Below are positions 54,101 through 59,110 of a stretch of 60,000 nt of DNA, in pieces (the stretch's first letter is position 1; every line of letters begins with the position of its first letter). The notes below the pieces were generated by a model. It was not told the DNA's origin. It saw only the letters and a program-made list of their open reading frames with translations, and did no database searches. Location: positions 17,873,669-17,933,668 of the forward strand of contig NC_087072.1 in the NCBI RefSeq assembly GCF_026151205.1, written 5' to 3'. Origin of the DNA: Bolinopsis microptera (lineage: Eukaryota > Ctenophora > Tentaculata > Lobata > Bolinopsidae). A program made the position numbers and the translations under genes.

Positions 54101-55663
54101 CCGCTCAAAGTTTGCACGTGCGAAAGGTGAGAATTTTGCTCATTCGTGATTTCGAATATGTTCTGCTTTCCCACGAGATTTAATGGCATTATATATGAAT
54201 TTAATGCCAACTTGAATGAGTAAAAAGTGCCATATTCAATCTGTTATCGACATATATACCTACCTAAACACAAGGAAATGTTTTCAAAGGTAAAATTTCG
54301 AAATTGTTAATGAAGTTTCGACTGTGCAAATTATCCTGACATTATAATCAAAAAGAGATGATATTTGACCAAAACCCATAATCATGGGTAGAGTGAACCG
54401 TTGCCAGTGTCTCTCTTTTCCAAACAAAAGGAAATGATATTAATTTGAATAACCGTCCGCAAATGCAAATTGATACCGAGAATGAAATCGGTCGCTCGCT
54501 TTTTCAAATCAATAAGCTTTATTAAAATTCGTAAGCCGTGATCGAATGGAAAAAGCGAGCGACCGATTTCATTCTCGGTATCAATTTGCATTTGCGGACG
54601 GTTATTCAAATTAATATCATTTCCTTTTGTTTGGAAAAGAGAGACACTGGCAACGGTTCACTCTACCCATGATTATGGGTTTTGGTCAAATCAGTCATAT
54701 CAAATATGACACATACCGTGTTGTCTTTTCGGAGGTCTTCTTGGAGGACCAAGGTTTCTTCTTGGAGGACCACCTCTTCTTGGACGGAAGCTCTGACATC
54801 TTCCATGGGGACATGGCTTGTGTTGGTCTCCCGCGCAGCACAAACTGTCTCTCTGAATCAAACTGCCGTCACACTTGGCACCCTGAGGTTTGTAGTGCTT
54901 CTCCTTGTTCGATTTACAACAGTGCTGGCCGTTGTAGTAGACGTGTGGATGGGAAGGAGGACATTGAGCTGAAAAATTATTTGTAACAATTTGGCAATTT
55001 AACTATGAAGATGCTCACATTTCTAACATCTAATTATAAATTTACTTCATTAAATTCACATGCAAAAAAGCTGGGTTCGAAATTTGGATTTTGAACTGAA
55101 TAATCAGTCATATCAAATATGACACATACCGTGTTGTCTTCTCGGAGGTCTTCTTGGAGGACCAAGGTTTCTTCTTGGAGGACCACCTCTTCTTGGACGG
55201 AAGCTCTGACATCTTCCATGGGGACATGGCTTGTGCTGGTCTCCCGCGCAGCACAAACTGTCTCTCTGAATCACACTGCCGTCACACTTGGCACCCTGAG
55301 GTTTGTAGTGCTTCTCCTTGTTCGATTTACAACAGTGCTGGCCGTTGTAGTAGACGTGTGGATGGGAAGGAGGACATTGAGCTGAAAAATTATTTGTAAC
55401 AATTTGGCAATTTAACTATGACGATGCTCACATTTCTAACATCTAGTTATAAATTTACTTCATTAAATTCACATGCAAAAAAGCTGGGTTCGAAATTTGG
55501 ATTTTGAACTGAATAATCAGTCATATCAAATATGACACATACCGTGTTGTCTTCTCGGAGGTCTTCTTGGAGGACCAAGGTAATGACGTTCAGAATCTGC
55601 TTCAGCATCAACAGAAAGTGTGATAACAAATAGCAGCGCACAAACAAAGCTGAAGAGCCTCAT
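14535..55663 (-). CDS. giant modular secreted protein, about 70 exons, predicted single gene
   Basis: Exons from 55663 down to 14535 all have AG/GT borders and join in one frame to 14,388 bases (4,795 residues; one base less as sequenced because of a deletion near 31651). Approximate order: 1-40 signal peptide and GPPRR tail; 41-270 three 8-cysteine domains; 271-284 linker; 285-2968 31 PAN/apple-like domains; 2969-3216 tectonin propeller; 3217-4224 three kringle-plus-tectonin modules; 4225-4595 four copies of a 94-residue domain (the last shorter); 4596-4795 Gly/Pro-rich tail. Every module boundary is phase 1. The signal-peptide start and the terminal stop each occur once, at opposite ends, which favours one gene. 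Family knowledge: PAN, kringle-type and tectonin modules bind proteins or carbohydrates outside cells. Inference: a secreted matrix, mucus, adhesive or recognition protein. Alternative: several genes, since each 2849-bp kringle unit has an in-frame upstream ATG and a stop just past its last donor. Individual blocks are listed separately. Confidence 0.62.
14612..15105. repeat. 15-bp tandem repeat, about 33 copies
   Basis: The unit is GGAGGTCCACCGTGA with variants at the last three bases (TGA, TGG, CGA, AAA). Units with AAA recur about every 105-120 bp, showing a higher-order repeat. It encodes the GGPPX tail on the minus strand. Confidence 0.97.
15626..18448 (-). CDS. four tandem copies of a 94-residue two-exon domain (giant gene)
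   Basis: Exon pairs (B then A, 5' to 3'): 18448-18308/18151-18011; 17792-17652/17495-17355; 16916-16776/16619-16479; 16051-15911/15751-15626. The first seven exons are 141 bp and the last is 126 bp; all run phase 1 to phase 1. Exon B encodes [12 protein letters not shown] and [16 protein letters not shown]. Exon A encodes [20 protein letters not shown] and [10 protein letters not shown], followed in the first three copies by a Thr run and GKGGATS. Each copy has two cysteines that probably pair. I recognise the C-x-G-I-T...FTLR-x-G...S-P-x-x-E-x-S-W pattern as a recurring extracellular module of invertebrates but cannot assign a named family with certainty; it may be distantly apple-like. The last copy diverges after TKT and connects to the Gly/Pro tail. 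Confidence 0.75.
18687..21001 (-). CDS. kringle-like + six tectonin repeats, module 1 (giant gene, most 3')
   Basis: Seven exons: kringle 21001-20866, 20586-20539, 20330-20251; tectonin 19941-19798, 19648-19509, 19377-19174, 18942-18687. They total 1,008 bases (336 codons), phase 1 to phase 1. The kringle reads [20 protein letters not shown], then [16 protein letters not shown], then GAWCYN and PRWDYCNIP. It has only four of the usual six cysteines: the first and last are missing. Tectonin repeats show W-x-x-I-P-G-x-L and (V)WGVN-x-x-x-x-IY patterns; six fit a six-bladed propeller as in known tectonin-type lectins. There is no signal peptide upstream of the kringle; the preceding donor (module 2, 21537) matches its phase. 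Confidence 0.85.
21537..23850 (-). CDS. kringle-like + six tectonin repeats, module 2 (giant gene)
   Basis: Seven exons: 23850-23715, 23435-23388, 23179-23100, 22790-22647, 22498-22359, 22227-22024, 21792-21537. They are nearly identical to module 1, including introns, and offset by 2849-2850 bp. The frame is intact. The near identity of introns indicates a recent tandem duplication or ongoing homogenisation. Confidence 0.85.
24386..30521 (-). CDS. kringle-like + six tectonin repeats, module 3, split by a Penelope insertion (giant gene)
   Basis: Exons: 30521-30386, 26284-26237, 26028-25949, 25639-25496, 25347-25208, 25076-24873, 24641-24386. It is the same module as the preceding ones, offset 2849 bp, except that the intron between the first two kringle exons contains a 3.8-kb Penelope-like element in the antisense direction. 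Splice sites and frame are intact, so the module should still be usable if the enlarged intron is removed. Confidence 0.83.
26435..30256 (+). mobile_element. Penelope-like retroelement inserted in a kringle intron
   Basis: The 3,822-bp difference between this copy and the uninterrupted kringle introns of modules 1 and 2 defines the insertion. It encodes an RT and GIY-YIG nuclease in two overlapping-range frames (26864-27406 and 27433-29328), antisense to the host gene. About 900 bp follow the ORF; part may be 3' UTR and part an unrelated insertion. Target duplications are not clear. Confidence 0.85.
26864..29328 (+). pseudogene. Penelope RT-GIY-YIG protein with one frameshift
   Basis: The N-terminal part (26864-27406, 180 residues) and the main part (27433-29328, 631 residues) lie in different frames; a single-base change near 27404 would explain the break. 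The main part has RT signatures: PKAHKP, the metal-binding aspartate motif [19 protein letters not shown], and FLDTYVY. At the YxDD-box position it reads [11 protein letters not shown], so the second catalytic aspartate appears as glutamate. It continues with a Cys-rich segment ([11 protein letters not shown]) and a GIY-YIG domain ([20 protein letters not shown]), ending [14 protein letters not shown]. Length fits a nearly full Penelope-like protein. Probably inactive. Confidence 0.88.
31057..32309 (-). CDS. tectonin-only module 4, with a frameshift in one exon (giant gene)
   Basis: Exons 32309-32166, 32017-31878, 31746-31544 and 31312-31057 match the tectonin part of the other modules. No kringle exons precede it; it joins directly to the PAN array at 32617. 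One base is missing near 31651 (CCTTCCTCC where the other copies have CCTTCCCTCC), which frameshifts the third exon into an early stop. That exon is phase 0 to phase 0, so skipping it would restore the frame at the cost of about two tectonin repeats. A sequencing error is also possible. Confidence 0.8.
32617..48848 (-). CDS. array of 31 PAN/apple-like exons (giant gene)
   Basis: Each exon is 261 bp (87 codons), phase 1 to 1; the 3'-most is 222 bp. Low ends: 32617, 33051, 33517, 33982, 34448, 34914, 35380, 35846, 36304, 36764, 37230, 37695, 38161, 38619, 39085, 39550, 40016, 40482, 40948, 41414, 41880, 42346, 42805, 43271, 45815, 46281, 46741, 47204, 47664, 48125, 48588; high end is low+260 (first: 32838). 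Each encodes [49 protein letters not shown] or [13 protein letters not shown], then an Asn/Ser linker. Four cysteines and CWLK fit PAN/apple domains, which bind proteins or carbohydrates. The domain is strongly basic. The six copies at 46281-48848 form a subfamily ([13 protein letters not shown]); the rest have TGKGH and vary Lys/Leu before it. Introns are nearly identical too. Confidence 0.85.
43590..45655 (-). mobile_element. 5'-truncated Penelope-like element inside the PAN array
   Basis: A 2,066-bp insertion in a PAN intron, flanked by the 12-bp direct repeat AGATGGAATATA (43578-43589 and 45656-45667). It lies in the same orientation as the host gene. Its 3' end also occurs as a separate insertion at 50112-50513. 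Confidence 0.92.
43874..45655 (-). pseudogene. Penelope RT-GIY-YIG protein, 5'-truncated, one in-frame stop
   Basis: The frame from 45655 runs through RT motifs ([19 protein letters not shown], and the YxDD box [11 protein letters not shown], then CFLDIQF) to a single TAA at 44905-44903. It then continues in the same frame through a basic region, a Cys-rich segment (CHQRNCKCC), and a GIY-YIG nuclease ([22 protein letters not shown], and E in [10 protein letters not shown]), ending [14 protein letters not shown]. Apart from the stop and the missing N-terminus the protein is intact, so the insertion is young. Confidence 0.9.
48880..49406 (+). mobile_element. LINE 3' fragment with 11-bp target duplication
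   Basis: It is flanked by ATATGTAGGTG (48869-48879 and 49407-49417) and ends in a (TAA)n-like tail. The plus-strand frame encodes an RT C-terminal tail: [10 protein letters not shown], a [13 protein letters not shown] segment, one in-frame TAA at 49081, then MFGHILRSM and GRLGRPRMN. The stop and 5' truncation make it inactive. It sits in the intron upstream of the first PAN exon of the array, antisense to the giant gene. Confidence 0.88.
49590..49631 (-). CDS. 42-bp linker mini-exon (giant gene)
   Basis: AG/GT borders, phase 1 to phase 1, 14 codons including [10 protein letters not shown], which matches the C-terminal linker of the PAN exons. Its downstream intron is PAN-array type. It looks like a remnant of a PAN exon whose domain part was lost and whose acceptor was replaced. 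Confidence 0.6.
49751..49777. repeat. poly(C) tract
   Basis: A run of 27 C residues on the plus strand (poly-G on the transcript of the giant gene) in the intron next to the 8-cysteine exon. Length is likely unreliable in sequencing. Confidence 0.95.
49799..49984 (-). CDS. 8-cysteine domain exon, copy 3 (giant gene)
   Basis: 186 bp, phase 1 to 1, 62 codons. It encodes [33 protein letters not shown] and [10 protein letters not shown], with eight cysteines (C...CC...C...CC...C...C). The pattern with YxxGxxCC and CDGSxIxxxSxCC resembles small secreted cysteine-rich modules of invertebrates; I cannot name the family. Unlike copies 1 and 2 it lacks the GGPPRR extension and ends right after QSFR with its own donor. 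Confidence 0.75.
50112..50513 (+). mobile_element. Penelope 3'-end fragment
   Basis: A 402-bp insertion flanked by a 12-bp direct repeat CATATCTCGGTC (50100-50111 and 50514-50525). It encodes only the last 33 or so residues ([18 protein letters not shown]) and the 3' UTR of the element family at 43590-45655. The empty site is seen in repeat R copy 1 near 13.92 kb. Confidence 0.9.
50714..51182. repeat. intron remnant and fragment of repeat Q
   Basis: 50847-50960 matches the intron upstream of the 8-cysteine exons at 54.99 and 55.40 kb. 51045-51175 matches repeat Q (about 2.2-2.33 kb, reverse complement). No exon is visible. Confidence 0.6.
51183..53358. mobile_element. 2.2-kb non-coding DNA transposon with 38-bp terminal inverted repeats
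   Basis: The 38 bases at 51183-51220 (starting TATGGACACGTTC) are the exact reverse complement of 53321-53358. A flanking TA on each side would fit a Tc1/mariner-type insertion. The interior encodes no transposase. It carries many copies of a TTTACTTTGTCACAT-like motif: direct in the left two thirds (for example near 51.70, 52.05, 52.35, 52.62 kb) and inverted in the right part (for example near 52.85 and 53.01 kb). This resembles reiterated sub-terminal transposase sites. It is inserted into repeat Q. Confidence 0.75.
53359..53860. other. unassigned repeat-like DNA
   Basis: About 500 bp between the transposon and the resumption of repeat Q. It starts with a small ATATAT palindrome (53361-53380). 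No exon or element recognised. Confidence 0.4.
53861..54691. repeat. dispersed repeat Q, copy 2
   Basis: Reverse-complement match to 430-2330, uninterrupted where copy 1 holds the LINE fragment and the MITE. It ends in the perfect inverted repeat described separately. Confidence 0.8.
54363..54691. repeat. perfect 143-bp inverted repeat (long palindrome)
   Basis: 54363-54505 is the exact reverse complement of 54549-54691, with a 43-base spacer. It lies in the intron just 3' of 8-cysteine exon 2; the right arm ends 25 bases from that exon's donor. Transcribed, it would form a very stable hairpin. Confidence 0.95.
54717..54968 (-). CDS. 8-cysteine domain exon, copy 2, with GGPPRR extension (giant gene)
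   Basis: 252 bp, phase 1 to 1. It carries the same 8-cysteine domain as copy 3, then [18 protein letters not shown], then KRQHG. The Arg-rich Gly/Pro extension echoes the C-terminal GGPP tail of the same predicted protein. Differs from copy 1 by a Val-to-Leu change and a Lys for Arg. Confidence 0.8.
55130..55381 (-). CDS. 8-cysteine domain exon, copy 1, with GGPPRR extension (giant gene)
   Basis: 252 bp, phase 1 to 1, nearly identical to copy 2 and exactly 413 bp upstream of it. It has eight cysteines plus [18 protein letters not shown] and RRQHG. Confidence 0.8.
55543..55663 (-). CDS. signal-peptide exon, start of the giant gene
   Basis: The ATG is at 55663-55661 and the exon ends in phase 1. 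It encodes [20 protein letters not shown], a classical signal peptide with likely cleavage after VDA, then [19 protein letters not shown]. Its 3' half and following intron are identical to the ends of the 8-cysteine exons, so it is a hybrid of a signal exon and a third 413-bp repeat unit. No other exon in 14.5-55.7 kb encodes a signal peptide. Confidence 0.82.
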
Positions 55664-55759
55664 GATGAAAAATCAGAGAACGCTCCTTCAAAAATGAAAA
55701 TGAACAAATAACAACCAGATTATAACAATCAAAAATACATAACAGGGGGAAAGTCTTCA

Positions 55760-55853
55760 GGCAGATTTTGCAAGTTCTCGTGGTCTTCCCCTGGTTTCCT
55801 TGTACCACTGAGATTGTGTATTAAGTATAATGTACAGATTTATATACAAAAAA
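55760..55853 (-). promoter_or_regulatory. candidate TATA-type promoter and 5' UTR of the giant gene
   Basis: On the minus strand a GTATATAAAT TATA-like box lies at about 55847-55838, some 180 bases upstream of the ATG. This would place initiation near 55.81 kb and give a 5' UTR of about 150 bases. The whole stretch is repeated with changes at 56032-56125. Confidence 0.45.
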
Positions 55854-56031
55854 CCTTTTGCTTCTGATTAGATTTAGAATGCAAATAACATCAATGAAAC
55901 AATAAATTTTCAATAAAGCAATAAGTTTTGTTTTACATTCCTAGAAATAAGCTTAAAGAATTGACTGTTTTATGATGACTCTTTACAGGTAATGTAAAAT
56001 CCGGATTGGAGTATTATTTTATGAGTCTCAT

Positions 56032-56125
56032 GGCAGATTTTGCAAGTTCTCGTAGTCTTCTCCTGGTTTCCTTGTGCCACCGAGATTGCGAATTAGGTAT
56101 AATGTACAGACTTATGTACAAAACA
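56032..56125 (-). repeat. diverged duplicate of the giant-gene promoter region
   Basis: Sequence from GGCAGATTTTGCAAG to ATGTACAGACTTATGTACA matches 55760-55853. The TATA-like box is changed (TTATGTAC instead of TTATATAC). It looks like a relic of another copy of the gene start; no second signal exon follows. Confidence 0.7.
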
Positions 56126-56868
56126 CATTCCTAAAAATAATAATAACTTTTAATACTTTCAACACTACTATATAAGAAATAATTTGAGGTCATGAATACG
56201 ATGTTGTAACATTGAAACGTTGAGTAAATTCTTCCTGATAAGAGCATTTTGCCTTGTCGCATCAAACGGGATCAATACAATTTTAAACAAGAATACATTT
56301 ATATGTAATCATATAGAAACATATATTTGAATGTTAGTATTTTTATCATGGCAAATGGTTGATTCAGAATGGCGGGAATGAAACCACCTATATACTTCAC
56401 TGACCCTGTAAGATGGTCATTCAAGAAAAATTCAGTCAAAACAGTGAAATTTGGGTCGCGGAAAGCTGAAATTCAAATATGTCTTACCGGTAGGACAAAA
56501 TTTTCATTGCATCTAAGTTTTCTCCGGATATACTGTTCCAGTACCTTCGTGGCGACTTGTGTCATTCTCACCGACCTCACTGATCAGTCACTGGTCAAAG
56601 TTTCAGTCAAAACCGCGTAATATCGGTCAAGGGGACGGCAGAAAAGCTCCTCTTGAAAATTCTTCCAAAACCTCAATCGTTCCTCAACACTTACCCACCT
56701 TTTAAATATATTGGAATCGCTCAGCAGATGTTTCAACAATTGTCTTCATTGTTAGTCGCATTTTTTGGCTTCAACAAAATGTCCTATTTTCAGTAACAGG
56801 TGCTTTTACCTGTACGGTATAACACTCAGATATCACACTACGAATAAAAGCAATATACGAGCCTGGAA
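56126..56868. other. gene-free stretch
   Basis: A short open frame at 56369-56620 has no recognisable domain. Nothing else is supported. Confidence 0.4.
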
Positions 56869-56937
56869 TCTTTACTGTTTTCTTATCTTTGCTGTTTTCT
56901 TATCTTTACTGTTTTCTTATCTTTACTGTTTTCTTAC
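56869..56937. repeat. 17-bp tandem repeat, four copies
   Basis: Unit CTTTACTGTTTTCTTAT with single-base variants. Confidence 0.9.
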
Positions 56938-56989
56938 CCTTGGCTTTACTGTTTCCTTCTAACATCTACTACTCCACTATATTATATTT

Positions 56990-57144
56990 GCGGTATAAAC
57001 TATATGCAGTATAAACTATATGCGGTATGAACTATATGCGGTATGAACTATATGCGGTATGAACTATATGCGGTATGAACTATATGCGGTATGAACTATA
57101 TGCGGTATGAACTATATGCGGTATGAACTATATGCGGTATGAAC
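56990..57144. repeat. 16-bp tandem repeat, nearly ten copies
   Basis: Unit GCGGTATGAACTATAT; the first copies vary (GCGGTATAAAC, GCAGTATAAAC). Confidence 0.95.
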
Positions 57145-57231
57145 TTCAACTATGTGCTCCCACTGTTTGAGGAAAGCAGTGGGAGTACTTTCCTTGATGA
57201 TTACTCTGCTTCACTTTTCCGATGCTCTCAA

Positions 57232-58018
57232 GTCTCACTGGCACTATTATTACACGAGTACAGCATAAAGCCACCGTGTATCTCGGATTGATACTCGCAT
57301 TCCAGATTCCCGGTGTTACCCTCATAACTGTTGCTATGTGCTATGTGTTACCCTGTTGCTATATATGTTACCCTGTTGCTATGTGTTACCCTGTTGCTAT
57401 GTGCTGTTGCTATGTGCTATCGAGAAACCTCTGGTTATTCTAAATGCTCAAAAAGCTACCTTCCTCTCAGTCTCAACATCATAGTGAGTATCATCTGCGC
57501 CCTTTACTTTGTCATTCTTCCTTTTACTGTCCTCATCTGCGAGGTCATTCAAGTGAAGTATCTGAGGAGTGAGGAGGTCAGTCCGAGAAGAGTATCTCTC
57601 ATCATTCCATTGTCGTTGAAGACCACCCTGATCACTTTTTCGAGGAACCAAGAATTCAGGTAGAAGCGATTATTTACTTGTATATCATTTTGAATTCTTG
57701 TAGCAACTATATTTGCAGCCGCCCTAAATTTGTAACGTGTTTTTGGCCGCAGAGCAGCGGCACTATTAACACTGCACTCACGAAGATACAACTTTTCTAC
57801 GATTTAACGAAGTGAACTCGTCCAGGTAGGATTTGCTGAGTTCACCCTGCTGCTGATCTATGCAGCAGTCTACCCAGTGATTATTATATCCAGGAGGCCA
57901 AAACTGAAGGGGAGGTCTTTAGGGTACTACAGACGAGTTTGGCGCTGGTGCTGCACTTGCACTCCTCGGGGGGATAACCAACCCAACAGCGAGCAAAAAA
58001 CTGGCCTAAATGAGTACA
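57232..58018 (+). CDS. possible 3' exons of a seven-transmembrane receptor
   Basis: Three plus-strand segments look like the end of a rhodopsin-type receptor. About 57232-57335 encodes VYLGLILAFQIPGVTLITVA (helix-5-like). About 57453-57576 encodes SLNIIVSIICALYFVILPFT (helix-6-like, with LP). About 57829-58018 encodes FTLLLIYAAVYPVIII (helix-7-like, YPVII in place of NPxxY), then a basic helix-8-like segment with CCTC and a stop. A donor at GAG|GTCAGT (57576) and an acceptor before 57829 are phase compatible. The link between the first two segments crosses a tandem repeat and is not resolved. No helix 1-4 exons were found upstream. It could also be a decayed copy. Confidence 0.35.
57328..57420. 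repeat. short tandem repeat of GTTACCCTGTTGCTAT
   Basis: About five degenerate copies, ending in GCTATGTGCT variants. It lies between two hydrophobic putative receptor exons. Confidence 0.85.
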
Positions 58019-58494
58019 TATAAGCAACAACACCTGCTTTTGGACAATGGGCAATATTCTTAATGACATTTGATTTCACCAGCTCACGGGTTATTTTGTG
58101 ACGTTGTGCTTACTGTCCAGATACTGATTTATTAGCTATGTTTATAATATACAACTTATGAAGCAACAGGATATACTAAAAATAAAATGCTCATATTCCA
58201 AGTTTTCAGCGAAACTGAAGGTCAAAGTATGCACGTGCAAAACGCGAGAATTATGGAAGATTTTGTCTCATGTCCAATGTCTGTCAGTTTTTTATCACTA
58301 TTACTCCTTATTCCTTAACGTGAGCCAGACATCCAATGGATCTTTTCCCTTCCATTTTCTTATCATCCCGTTCAGCCTCCATTTTTATTATCAGTAAAAT
58401 GTTAAAGCTGCCGAGCTCTCGAACTTTGCCTTCACAGTCCACCTAAGCACTTGGCCTCATTTGGAGGCCTCCAGCTTACTGGGCGGCGCTCAGC

Positions 58495-58581
58495 TTACCT
58501 GGGGACCCCAGGCTATTATGTTCATAAACATAACGCCGAATAAAGATTCGGCGGAATGACAGGCTGAGCGCCGCCCAGTAA
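58495..58581. mobile_element. 87-bp MITE nested in another copy of itself
   Basis: It starts TTACCTGGGG and ends CCCAGTAA, the reverse orientation of the element at 550-636. It is flanked by the 8-bp direct repeat CGCTCAGC (58487-58494 and 58582-58589). The flanks themselves (TTACTGGGCGGCGCTCAGC and CTGTCATTTCGG) are the left part of another copy of the same element, so one MITE inserted into another. Confidence 0.88.
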
Positions 58582-59023
58582 CGCTCAGCCTGTCATTTCG
58601 GCTTACTTTTTGTAAAATTTCCGTGTGTGTGCTGGTACAGCACACCCAACAATTTTGATTTCACCACTACTACTTTACCAAACATTACAATTATATCATC
58701 AAAACAGTACAAAACTCTGAAATATATTTTTGAGATTTTGAATTACGTAACAGTATCACTAACAGTAACTGTGTATTTTGATATCTACAATCTACTGAGT
58801 TATTAATAATAATGTATCAGTACAGGATAAATTTTATAAAAATCAGCAGCAGTTACATACAACCTTAATTACTTTGAAAGCTCATAAATAATGCTCGTGC
58901 GGAAGGCGGGCCATACTTCAACATGCACGTTCCATAAATATAAGATGATTATTAATCACTCTACACTCGACTGTCACGTGACATTTTCAACCCGTTCTCT
59001 AGCTGGTTCTGAACAACTTTTGG

Positions 59024-59110
59024 AAACCCTAACCCTCTAATCTGATCCCAACCCTAACCCTAACCAAATGCTTAACAAAAACATTATATGCTGAAACCCT
59101 AACCCTAACG
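59024..59110. repeat. interstitial telomere-like AACCCT repeats
   Basis: Several short, interrupted runs of AACCCT (the complement of TTAGGG, the ancestral metazoan telomere repeat). Too short and interrupted to be a chromosome end. Confidence 0.7.

Larger units (their letters stand above)
54717..55600. repeat. 413-bp tandem triplication (8-cysteine and signal exons)
   Basis: Exon low ends fall at 54717, 55130 and 55543, exactly 413 bp apart. Exon and intron sequence are nearly identical; the third unit retains only the exon end and intron. Confidence 0.9.

Noticed and set aside
59024-59110. Chromosome end
   Set aside because: The AACCCT runs are short, interrupted and followed by about 900 bp of ordinary sequence.
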